7,993 nt of DNA from JAOABP01 sp964590395 (GCA_964590395.1 CAZPVT010000015.1:1-7993); one strand, 5' to 3'; counted from the first letter of the stretch, positions 1 to 6,467 are shown. Notes: a model not told the origin generated them from the sequence alone. Translations and numbers: made by a program.

Positions 1-364
1 CATCATAGTATGTCCAAGGGGTGTAATCAGAAAAAATGGTCTCCGGAGTAGGACCCGTTAGGTCAAGATACCAGCCGATAAAGGTGTAATCCCAGTCGTA
101 GTCAATCTGAGTGGAATCGCCGTTAATCCACCAGTGAAGATAGACGTCGGGACCGGGAGAAGAACCATTATACCAAACCGTGGCAACCGTCTCTGGATTT
201 GGGCTCTGATTGGAACTCCGCCAACACTCTATGCGGGAACCAGGCCACTGTGGGCCTAAACCACTTTGCCATAAGTTGCGGGTGTAAAACCCCTCATCCT
301 GCGACTGGGCTATCAAAAGGCACATTCCGAAAAGCACCACCATTGCTAAAAGCGTCCTTTTCAT
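1..364 (-). CDS. Secreted protein of unknown function, N-terminal fragment (C-terminus beyond the left edge)
   Basis: Reading the minus strand from the ATG at 364-362 gives 121 codons without a stop, running off the left edge. The start is well supported: AAAGGAGG lies at 371-378, six bases upstream. Residues 1-19 form a signal peptide (MKRT, then a hydrophobic core, then LIA before Gln20), with likely signal peptidase I cleavage after Ala19. Cys15 is not in a convincing lipobox because the residue before it is Met. The mature part is rich in Trp and Tyr, with polar turn-like segments (SSPGPD, WWINGD, YDWDY), which suggests a beta-rich extracellular domain. I recognise no catalytic motif or named family. 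A T9SS-like sorting domain, as in the neighbours, would lie outside the window and cannot be checked. That this is a real exported gene is fairly sure; its function is unknown. Confidence 0.85.
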   Translation of the reverse strand, partial: MKRTLLAMVVLFGMCLLIAQSQDEGFYTRNLWQSGLGPQWPGSRIECWRSSNQSPNPETVATVWYNGSSPGPDVYLHWWINGDSTQIDYDWDYTFIGWYLDLTGPTPETIFSDYTPWTYYD

Positions 365-370
365 TTTCAA

Positions 371-378
371 CCTCCTTT
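371..378 (-). promoter_or_regulatory. Ribosome binding site of the left-edge gene
   Basis: On the minus strand AAAGGAGG is followed after six bases by the ATG at 364. It is a near-perfect match to the anti-Shine-Dalgarno end of 16S rRNA and decides the start of the left-edge gene. Confidence 0.8.
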
Positions 379-458
379 CAGGTTCTGTTTCTCTTTTTCA
401 TCCATAACCAAAACCGAATTAGCATTCGAGACAATATCCGCCTGGAACGCAGAACCTG
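379..458 (-). other. Possible structured 5' leader: nested inverted repeats ahead of the left-edge gene
   Basis: CAGGTTCTG at 379-387 has an exact reverse complement, CAGAACCTG, at 450-458: a 9-bp stem with 62 bases between the arms. Inside lies a smaller perfect hairpin, CGAAT at 415-419 pairing with ATTCG at 424-428 around a four-base loop. In the minus-strand transcript the outer stem would close immediately upstream of the Shine-Dalgarno sequence at 371-378. This suggests a structured leader able to affect translation, but a 9-bp match over this span can arise by chance and no known riboswitch class is recognised. Confidence 0.3.
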
Positions 459-511
459 CCACCAATTACCTCGCCTGATTGATTATAAATTATAAAACCG
501 GTAAACCCAAA

Positions 512-532
512 AGTATAGTATAGTATCATACT
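512..532. repeat. AGTAT triple repeat ending in an inverted copy
   Basis: AGTAT occurs three times in tandem at 512-526; the last copy forms a perfect odd palindrome with ATACT at 528-532, with one C between. It lies just downstream of the predicted start of the minus-strand transcript (about 540), a location compatible with an operator. It is short and AT-rich, so chance is a serious alternative. On the minus strand it also creates two TATACT hexamers that could act as minor -10 elements, but I found no good -35 for them. Confidence 0.35.
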
Positions 533-546
533 CAGCCTTATACATT

Positions 547-574
547 ATTTTACACAATCCTGCCCATCTGTCAA
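547..574 (-). promoter_or_regulatory. Predicted sigma-70-type promoter of the left-edge gene
   Basis: Minus strand: a perfect -35 TTGACA at 574-569, a 16-base spacer, then -10 TAAAAT at 552-547 (five of six consensus bases). Transcription would start near 540, giving a leader of about 175 bases before the ATG at 364. The match is good; the long leader is the weak point of the assignment. Confidence 0.55.
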
Positions 575-601
575 GAAGCTGGGGTTGTGCCTTTACCAAT
601 A

Positions 602-616
602 ATGCCAGTTGGGCAT
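602..616. promoter_or_regulatory. Small dyad just upstream of the protease promoter
   Basis: ATGCC at 602-606 and GGCAT at 612-616 form a perfect 5-bp inverted repeat around a five-base spacer. It ends two bases before the -35 hexamer at 619, a position where activators often bind. Short dyads are common by chance, so operator function is only a guess. Confidence 0.2.
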
Positions 617-618
617 CG

Positions 619-646
619 TTGATTTTTGTATCAGTTAAGGTATAGT
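619..646 (+). promoter_or_regulatory. Predicted promoter of the M6 protease gene
   Basis: TTGATT at 619-624 (four of six consensus bases), a 16-base spacer and TATAGT at 641-646 (five of six). The expected transcription start near 653 is only about 11 bases before the ATG at 664, so the mRNA would have almost no leader, in keeping with the missing Shine-Dalgarno sequence there. Confidence 0.5.
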
Positions 647-663
647 TAATAAAAACGAGTAAA

Positions 664-2256
664 ATGAGAACAGCAGTAGTTTTTTTACTTGTTTTCGGTA
701 TTTCCGAGGCAATGCCGCCCAAACCAGATTTTTCCGGACCCCTGCCGGTCTTTCCTGCGGGCGTTGAAGTTCCGGGTGCGAATAAACTCAAGGGCTATGA
801 CTATTGCGAGACCGTAACGATTCTGATGCAGTTCCCGGATAACCAGGCGGATACGATTGAGCATTCACCAGCAAGGTTTGATTCTATGCTTTATTCGGTC
901 GGGGTTTATAATGGCCAGCCTTATCGGGCAGGGAGTCTGAATGACTTCTTTTTAGAAAACTCGTATGGTCAGTATTCGGTGCGGGGCGGAATTGCTGGTA
1001 ACCGCTGGTTTATGTCCAGATACAACTATTCCCGTTATTATGACGGCAATTATCTGCTTACAACGGGCGGGCAACTGGCAAGGGAGAATGTTCAGCAGGT
1101 GGATTCGTTTATTGATTTCCGGGATTTTGATATTAACGGTGATGGCCATATTGATGCGATGTTTATGGTTCATGCGGGTGCTGATGGCGCAGATAACGGG
1201 GATGTGAACTGTCTGTGGTCGCATGCGATTCCGAATTTTAATTATCGGACCAATGACGGGGTAATAATTGATGGTGTGACCAATGTGCCGGAGTTCGCAA
1301 TGGTGACCGAAACCAGGGACACAACCCTGTGCTGTATTGCGGTGATGTGTCATGAACTCGGGCATCTGGTCGGTCTGCCAGATTTGTATGATTATTCACG
1401 CTATACCTGGGGTGTTGGGTACTGGGGTTTGATGGGTTATGGTGCCTGGGGTGCGGGTGGAAATACACCCTGGAGTCCATCACATATGGAGGCGTGGAGC
1501 AAGGTTGAGGCAGGTTTTGTCCAGCCGGTGGTCATCACTCACGATACAATCGGTTTGCGGATTTTAGATGTAGAAACCCATCCGGTTGTTTACAAGGTAT
1601 GGCGACAGGGCAGGGATTGTGATACCTGTTTTCTTTTGGAAAACCGGCAGAAAAAGGGTTTTGATGCACCTCTGCCCGGTTCCGGTCTGTTAATCTGGCA
1701 TATTGACCCGTATTACAGTGCCTATCACAATCGGGTTGACCTGGAGGAGGATTCAACCTATCACCTTGACCGTGGTAGTGGCACAAGACCTGACCCTCAT
1801 ATCTATCACGAGGCGTTAGGTGATACATCTGACCCGTTGCCCGGAATCTGGAACCGGACAAGTTTTGACAACTGGTCAAATCCGTCAAGCAAAGCAAGGA
1901 ATAATCAGCCGACCTGGGTGAGTGTGCGCAATATTCAGGAGGTGGGCGATACGATAATCTGTGACATTACTTTTGACTCCAGTCAGGTTGATGTTGAGGA
2001 GGTGCCGGAACCGGCAAAACGGGTAGTGATTGGTTTTCAGCCCAACCCGTTCCGTCATAAGACTGAGATTATTTTGAGTGGTGATGAGCCAGAACTGATT
2101 GAGATTTATTCCAGCGCTGGCAGAAAGGTATGGCAGGGCTGGGTGCAGAAGCGGATAATCTGGAACGGGGCTGATTTCAACGGCAATGTGTTGCCCGCCG
2201 GGATTTATCTTGTGCGGAGCAAAAGGCACCAGTCAAAGGTTTTGCTGGAAAGGTGA
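664..2256 (+). CDS. Secreted M6-family zinc metalloprotease with C-terminal T9SS-like sorting domain
   Basis: An extracellular zinc endopeptidase of the M6 (immune inhibitor A-like) family, 530 residues. A signal peptide covers residues 1-16 (cleavage probably after SEA); the mature protein begins MPPKP, an opening often seen in this family. A calcium-loop-like DINGDGHID lies at 156-164. The zinc site HELGHLVGLPD lies at 230-240 (His230, Glu231, His234, Gly237, Asp240), followed by a Met-turn region YWGLMGYGAW with Met257. Downstream, a FLLENRQ...LPGSGLLIWHID block is also typical of M6 enzymes. Residues 452-530 are a sorting module (QPNPF, EIYSSAGR, WNGADFNG, LPAGIYLVR) expected to direct export and be removed at the cell surface. 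All catalytic residues are intact. The frame has a stop at 643 and no other start between it and 664; there is no visible Shine-Dalgarno. The gene converges on the propeller operon. The fold assignment is secure; the substrate is unknown. Confidence 0.93.
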   Translation: MRTAVVFLLVFGISEAMPPKPDFSGPLPVFPAGVEVPGANKLKGYDYCETVTILMQFPDNQADTIEHSPARFDSMLYSVGVYNGQPYRAGSLNDFFLENSYGQYSVRGGIAGNRWFMSRYNYSRYYDGNYLLTTGGQLARENVQQVDSFIDFRDFDINGDGHIDAMFMVHAGADGADNGDVNCLWSHAIPNFNYRTNDGVIIDGVTNVPEFAMVTETRDTTLCCIAVMCHELGHLVGLPDLYDYSRYTWGVGYWGLMGYGAWGAGGNTPWSPSHMEAWSKVEAGFVQPVVITHDTIGLRILDVETHPVVYKVWRQGRDCDTCFLLENRQKKGFDAPLPGSGLLIWHIDPYYSAYHNRVDLEEDSTYHLDRGSGTRPDPHIYHEALGDTSDPLPGIWNRTSFDNWSNPSSKARNNQPTWVSVRNIQEVGDTIICDITFDSSQVDVEEVPEPAKRVVIGFQPNPFRHKTEIILSGDEPELIEIYSSAGRKVWQGWVQKRIIWNGADFNGNVLPAGIYLVRSKRHQSKVLLER

Positions 2257-2271
2257 GGGAATTCCTGGGGT

Positions 2272-4749
2272 TTATTTGACCACGGTGAAACTCTGCACCT
2301 GTTCAATCTGGTTATTATTTGAAATAACCGTTGCGAAATAGACCCCGGCGGCAAGATTATGAGCATCAAAGGCCGACTGATTTGGTGCTAATTTGCCTAC
2401 CATTCTACCGCAGGCATCCACAATTTTAATTGTGCGGTTACCCACAGGTTGCACAATAAACCGGTTGCCAACAGAAGGATGAAGAAGCGGGGGCTTAAAA
2501 CTGTGATTTCCTGAACACTGTTCAGGTGTTCCAATCAGATTGTCATATACCGCTACCACTTTTGCCCGCCAATGGTCATTGACAAAAACGATGTTATTCT
2601 CGTAGTTCCAGGCGGTTCTTGTTGGCACAAGAACAGGAATTTTGGCAATCAGGCGGTTTGTCCTGCAATCAATTATATACCCACAGTAATAGAGCCGGTT
2701 GCTGAGCGGGTTCCAGAACCCGATATCTCCAAAAATCGCAAAGTTTTCCTTGAATCCCGGAGCGGTGGTTTTTATTGTATCAATAATCCGATTAGTAGCA
2801 CAGTCAATGACCAGAACTTGCACTTGTGCTTGTTCGTAAACTGGATAATAAATTCGGTCGTCAATTGAGTCGTAATAGGCGAAATTACGGTTATAAACCG
2901 GGATGTTTGGTACGGTGTCAATGGTCTTTTCCAGCAACGGGTCAAACACATAGAGACAGGTATCGCTGTGGGCAGCGATATAAACCTGATGAATATCGTC
3001 TTTGTTGCGGAACACAAGGGGGTTACCAAGACCACGAATGTGTTTCAGAACCGTGCCTGCTGTGTCAACGATATAAAGATATGAAGGGTTGGTGCCGGTA
3101 GTAAGATAAAGCAGTTCATTGTAGCGGTTGAGATAACCATCGGTCGCCCCCTCATCTATCCAGAGATGAGCCAGAATCCGGTCGTTTTCACAGTCAATAA
3201 TGTAAAGATAGCCATCACTGGTAAACGGGCAGACAAACATCCGGTTTGACCGTTCACTGTAAACAAGTTGGTGACCGCCGGCATCACAGGGGATAAGGTT
3301 GATAACCGAATCGTTATTTCCGTTAATTACATAGACACCGCGGTAATGCCCTGAGGTCAGGTAGATTTTATTTACTCTCGGGGCAGATGCCATATCATAA
3401 AACCACTCTTCAGGCTCAACCTGATGGCGATAGTCAAGGATGCCAATGGGCTCAAGGGTAGCTACGTCATAAACAACCAGAATTGATGACATTGAGTCCC
3501 GGCAGGCGTCATTCACATAAAGCCGGTTGGTCACCGGATTTAAAACCAGACCCTGATTGACGAACGCCATCTTGAAGAATTTTTCCAACTCCAGTTGATT
3601 ACAGTCAATCATCCCGATATTAAATCCATCATCAACCATAAATAGTTTGTCCGTCTCGGGAATCATCAACCCACCCCAGCCGGGCGCTGGTATTTGAGCA
3701 ACCAACCGGTTAGTTGCGCCATCAAATACATTAACGAATGGAGAGCGGTAGGTCGGGATAAACAAGAGGTTTCGGTTCGGGTTGTAATACAGTTCTCCAA
3801 ATGCATTGAGCGAATCAGCAATCTGAGCAGTTGGGGCATCAATCACATAGGTGTTTTGAGTATTATAATCCTCCCAGCCTGCATAAAGTTTGCCATTTAC
3901 CGGATTGTAAGCCAGATAATCAACCCCACCCGGCATCTGAACCATCCCCAGCACCTGATTGGTTAGACAGTTTATAATGTAAATCCGGTCATACCAGGGC
4001 GTCCCTCCTGAATCTACCGGAATAAATAGCAGGTCAGATTCCGGGGCAATAAGGGCAGGTGAATGAAACACCCATTCCGGTGGCAAAATGATTGAGTCAA
4101 CAATTGAATCGGTAATGCAGTCAAAGGAATAAATCGCCTGCCCGTATATTCCCAGTGCCGGTCCTTTTTCAAGACAAGTTATCGGTCGGCTCGGGTGATG
4201 AATAAATGGTCTTCCCCTTATCTGTTTTATAAACGCGCCGGTATTACCATCAACGATGAATGCGAGAGTGCATTGGGTTAAGAATACTTGGTTCGTTGAT
4301 GTGTTTATCGAAATGGCGCCTATAGGAAACTGACACTGGCTTCTGATAAAAATGGTATCAATCACCATCCGGGTTGAGCAGTCATAAACCAGAGCAAATA
4401 AGTCGTTAGGGTATTGTCCCATACTGTAATTTCTTGCCAGATATAGTCGGTTATTGTTTGGATTATATGCCAGCGCACTCCAGGTAAGGTAGTGGTCTGA
4501 TTGATAAAAGTTATGAATAGGTTTTTTCCTTTCCCCGGTTTGTGCATCCAGACTCCCGAGGGCTTGGGACCGATTGGAAAGAATATATAGCTCGTTCATC
4601 CGCGGGTTATAAAACAAAGTGTCAAGATCTGCACAGCCGCCCAGTGAGTCCGGAAGATAAAGCGGCTTGAAAGGCTGGCCAACAACCGGTTGTTTTAAAA
4701 GGATTGCGGAGAGTAAAATAAATATAAAATGACTGCGGCGAGGCGTCAT
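2272..4749 (-). CDS. Secreted YVTN-like beta-propeller protein with C-terminal sorting domain
   Basis: An 825-residue exported protein with no visible catalytic site. The signal peptide is residues 1-24 (MTPRR, hydrophobic core, VVG before Gln25). From about residue 45 to 745 it carries roughly 14-15 degenerate repeats of two alternating motifs: a strand like NPxTNRLY (for example YNPNNNRLYLA, LNPVTNRLYVN, WNPLSNRLYY) and a strand like IIDCxTNRIIDTI (for example VIDCATNRII, IIDCRTNRLI). This is the pattern of the YVTN/NHL class of propellers, and the count would suit two seven-bladed propellers in tandem. Residues 751-825 are a sorting module (IKIVDACGRMVG, LAAGVYFATV). The ATG at 4749 follows GGAGGT, which lies within the final codons of the upstream gene; the two genes are three bases apart, so they are very likely one operon with coupled translation. 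Such proteins often bind surface ligands or act as scaffolds; the specific role here is unknown. Confidence 0.85.
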   Translation of the reverse strand: MTPRRSHFIFILLSAILLKQPVVGQPFKPLYLPDSLGGCADLDTLFYNPRMNELYILSNRSQALGSLDAQTGERKKPIHNFYQSDHYLTWSALAYNPNNNRLYLARNYSMGQYPNDLFALVYDCSTRMVIDTIFIRSQCQFPIGAISINTSTNQVFLTQCTLAFIVDGNTGAFIKQIRGRPFIHHPSRPITCLEKGPALGIYGQAIYSFDCITDSIVDSIILPPEWVFHSPALIAPESDLLFIPVDSGGTPWYDRIYIINCLTNQVLGMVQMPGGVDYLAYNPVNGKLYAGWEDYNTQNTYVIDAPTAQIADSLNAFGELYYNPNRNLLFIPTYRSPFVNVFDGATNRLVAQIPAPGWGGLMIPETDKLFMVDDGFNIGMIDCNQLELEKFFKMAFVNQGLVLNPVTNRLYVNDACRDSMSSILVVYDVATLEPIGILDYRHQVEPEEWFYDMASAPRVNKIYLTSGHYRGVYVINGNNDSVINLIPCDAGGHQLVYSERSNRMFVCPFTSDGYLYIIDCENDRILAHLWIDEGATDGYLNRYNELLYLTTGTNPSYLYIVDTAGTVLKHIRGLGNPLVFRNKDDIHQVYIAAHSDTCLYVFDPLLEKTIDTVPNIPVYNRNFAYYDSIDDRIYYPVYEQAQVQVLVIDCATNRIIDTIKTTAPGFKENFAIFGDIGFWNPLSNRLYYCGYIIDCRTNRLIAKIPVLVPTRTAWNYENNIVFVNDHWRAKVVAVYDNLIGTPEQCSGNHSFKPPLLHPSVGNRFIVQPVGNRTIKIVDACGRMVGKLAPNQSAFDAHNLAAGVYFATVISNNNQIEQVQSFTVVK

Positions 4750-4755
4750 TTTTTA

Positions 4756-4762
4756 CCTCCTT
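4756..4762 (-). promoter_or_regulatory. Ribosome binding site inside the end of the kelch-like gene
   Basis: On the minus strand the last codons of the upstream gene read ATA AGG AGG TAA, and this AAGGAGG is also the Shine-Dalgarno for the ATG at 4749, six bases further on. Ribosomes finishing the first gene would stop directly beside the next start, which favours translational coupling. Confidence 0.75.
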
Positions 4763-6132
4763 ATGATAAGTTTACCTTTTATCTCATTTCCATCGGTTTT
4801 AACCCGATAGAAATAAACACCCGCGGACACTCTTTTACCAAGGGCATCTCGCAGGTCCCAGGTGGTTCTTCCTTGACTTAAATTCAGAGCGCGCACAATC
4901 TGTCCGTTCTGGTTATAAATCAAAACTGCGCCGATGCCCTTAGACTCAAGTTGAAATGAAACCGGTTGGTTGCCGGGGTTTGGTTGAACTTTCAGCACAT
5001 TGGTTAAACTGGTTGCGGTCCAATTGGACTGACTGCCTTCAGGTTCAGAGAGATTTTGCCACGGAAACCTGTTCCGGTAGTGAATTCCGATATACCATTG
5101 GTTGTTGCCAAAACTCGCCCAGATACAGTCTTTGTAGTAAACCTCACCATTATACTTATACCAGATTCCACCAAAACATAAATCAGAACCTGAACTAACG
5201 GTATAATCGGGGTTTTTGGAGTCTGAATTCCAGAACTCACTCCCGGCAATGATGTCATAACAGTCAAACTCGTCAGTTGGGATATTTTCCCTATTTTCGC
5301 CCCGGAAGCAGTGGAGTATGGAGTTTATATCATAAGGCGGGCTTTCTTTATCCGGTGGGTCATCATCCCGGATGTCACCCCATTTAGGATGAGAAACTAA
5401 CGCACCGCCCAGATAGGCACCATTGCCAAGAATGTCGTCCCTCAGTTCCCACCGGTTCTGGCTGACCCGGTATAATCCGAAAGGCTTTCCGTTCCCCCGC
5501 ATAGCGAAGATTGTATCAGGTGCTGGCAACTGATATGGGTCAGGGTGATACATCGCCAGGTCAGCACCCTTATAGAAAGGCTGTCGTTTGTTAGGGTCAG
5601 GTCCTCCGAATGGTTCAAGCATCTCCCAATATGAGAAATTTCCTTTCGCCGGGATATATGGTCGGTTGTATGCCATAAATTCATAACTACCACCGCCTTT
5701 AATAAGATAGAAAGTCGTAACTGGCACCCCATCCTTGTACAGGAACCCGCCAAACTCCATACTGGCTCCTTTATCCGGCAAATTGGTTCCGCCAATTGCT
5801 ATTTCCTGTCGCCACTGCTTTGATGGAACATCATAGGTCCATAGATACCGTTCACCCGCAAAGACCGCCAGGACCTTTTCCTCCAAACTGATTGGGTTAA
5901 AGAGGTAACATATTGCCGCATCAGCACGGGGTGTGACACCTGAGATTGGTGGAGGAGGAAGTTCTTCCCAGTCTAAGAAGATTGTCTGTCCGGTCCACTC
6001 AAAATATGCCGGGGCTTTGAAGAATTTATAGCACTGGGTGTTGTAGTCCACTGCAAGCAGAAAAATCTTACCGTAGGGTTGTTCTACCCTTTTGCCGTAA
6101 GTCAGAGCAGAACCCGGGCCGGTATAAGTCCA

Positions 6133-6141
6133 GGGGGGGGG
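6133..6141 (-). repeat. C9 homopolymer tract (G9 on the plus strand) at the frameshift
   Basis: Nine consecutive G on the plus strand, read as C9 in codons 30-33 of the kelch-like gene, just after its signal peptide. Changing the tract by one base switches between the 53-residue truncated frame and the full-length 491-residue frame. Long G/C runs at the start of surface-protein genes are known contingency loci in some pathogens; they are also a common site of base-calling error. Confidence 0.85.
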
Positions 6142-6234
6142 TGCTAAAATACCACCAGTATGAACCCACCGCCTGGCCAAGTAAAACGAGGGTTATTAAC
6201 CCTGCTTTTGCTGTTAAGCGATTCTTCATTGTAG

Positions 6235-6243
6235 CCTCCTTTT
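6235..6243 (-). promoter_or_regulatory. Ribosome binding site of the kelch-like gene
   Basis: AAAAGGAGG on the minus strand, five bases before the ATG at 6229. It shows that translation begins in the signal-peptide frame and not at the TTG at 6180, and therefore that a frameshift separates start and body. Confidence 0.8.
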
Positions 6244-6273
6244 ACTACTTATCACCTCGCCGCAGTCATTAAT

Positions 6274-6301
6274 ATTATATAATTCTATGATGTCCTGTCA
6301 A
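6274..6301 (-). promoter_or_regulatory. Perfect-consensus sigma-70-type promoter of the two-gene propeller operon
   Basis: Minus strand: -35 TTGACA at 6301-6296 and -10 TATAAT at 6279-6274, both exact consensus, separated by 16 bases. Transcription would begin near 6267, giving a leader of about 38 bases with the Shine-Dalgarno at 6235-6243. Both hexamers being perfect suggests strong expression if the host uses a standard housekeeping sigma factor. Confidence 0.8.
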
Positions 6302-6369
6302 GCAGATTTTTATTGTCGGAGTGTCAACCATCAGAGAGGGTATATTTAATCAATCTATTCTAATTTTAC

Positions 6370-6397
6370 TTGACTCGGTTTGAGATTTGACTACATT
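6370..6397 (+). promoter_or_regulatory. Candidate promoter of the repeat-protein gene
   Basis: TTGACT at 6370-6375 (five of six), a 16-base spacer and TACATT at 6392-6397 (four of six). The 16-base spacing is the same as in the other promoter candidates in this window. A second TTGACT at 6387-6392 has no acceptable -10 behind it. Moderate support only. Confidence 0.35.
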
Positions 6398-6410
6398 GGA
6401 ATAGAAAAAG

Positions 6411-6458
6411 ATGAAGAATTATATCAGCCCCGGTGCTAAAATTTGCCTTCGGCATTAA
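6411..6458 (+). other. Possible 15-residue leader frame overlapping the next ribosome binding site
   Basis: ATG at 6411 opens 15 codons (MKNYISPGAKICLRH) ending in TAA at 6456-6458, which overlaps the AAGGAGA used by the gene at 6468. A 4-bp hairpin, TGCC-TTC-GGCA, lies in its last codons. The arrangement could couple translation, but the small frame lacks a clear ribosome binding site of its own and such short frames are common by chance. Confidence 0.15.
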
Positions 6459-6463
6459 GGAGA
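6457..6463 (+). promoter_or_regulatory. Ribosome binding site of the repeat-protein gene
   Basis: AAGGAGA ends four bases before the ATG at 6468, with good spacing, and fixes the start of the right-edge gene. Confidence 0.75.
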
Positions 6464-6467
6464 AGTT

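Larger units (their letters stand above)
365..663. other. Divergent intergenic region between the left-edge gene and the M6 protease
   Basis: This 299-base AT-rich region separates two divergent signal-peptide genes. It holds a promoter candidate for each direction (547-574 minus, 619-646 plus), a leader of roughly 175 bases for the left gene with inverted repeats, an AGTAT direct and inverted repeat at 512-532, and a small dyad at 602-616. I see no RNA gene and no credible additional coding sequence in it. Confidence 0.6.
4753..6229 (-). pseudogene. Secreted kelch-like propeller protein with sorting domain, frameshifted at a C9 tract
   Basis: The start at 6229 is well supported: AAAAGGAGG lies five bases upstream (6235-6243), and the first codons encode a good signal peptide (MKNR, hydrophobic core, cleavage near residues 20-22). 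That frame continues to a run of nine C (6133-6141) and stops at 6070-6068 after 53 codons. The long body frame, open from 6180 to its stop at 4753, is one base off. Reading eight C instead of nine joins them smoothly into a 491-residue protein. The body has kelch-like units (GKIFLLAV, VLAVFAG...YDVPSKQW, TIFAMRG...YRVSQNRW, ILHCFRG) ending in an aromatic-rich stretch, then a sorting module in the last 80 residues (VQPNPG, LIYNQNGQIV, WDLRDALGKRVSAGVYFYRV, terminal RR). The body has no other disabling change, so the shift is recent, switchable or a sequencing error. A TTG at 6180 could open the body frame but has no Shine-Dalgarno and would omit the signal peptide. First gene of the two-gene operon. 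Confidence 0.8.
6230..6467. other. Divergent intergenic region between the propeller operon and the repeat-protein gene
   Basis: This 238-base AT-rich region carries a strong minus-strand promoter (6274-6301), a weaker plus-strand promoter candidate (6370-6397), ribosome binding sites at each end and a possible 15-codon leader frame at 6411-6458. I see no further gene, terminator or known RNA element. Confidence 0.6.

Noticed and set aside
367..405. A 12-codon minus-strand frame ending at the Shine-Dalgarno of the left-edge gene (possible upstream peptide)
   Set aside because: No ribosome binding site of its own, and the length is well within chance.
483..791. A 102-codon minus-strand frame overlapping the protease start
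   Set aside because: It covers the reverse of the protease signal peptide and both promoters and has no ribosome binding site.
2257..2271. Bidirectional terminator between the convergent genes
   Set aside because: Only 15 bases separate the two stops. There is a GGAATTCC palindrome but no stem of useful length and no T-run.
6178..6180. TTG as the true start of the kelch-like gene
   Set aside because: No Shine-Dalgarno precedes it and it would drop the signal peptide, although the protein ends in a sorting domain. The ATG at 6229 has a strong ribosome binding site.
6141..6443. GGTGCTAAAAT present at both about 6141 and 6433
   Set aside because: An 11-base match at two sites with different contexts (coding and leader) and nothing else shared nearby; taken as chance.
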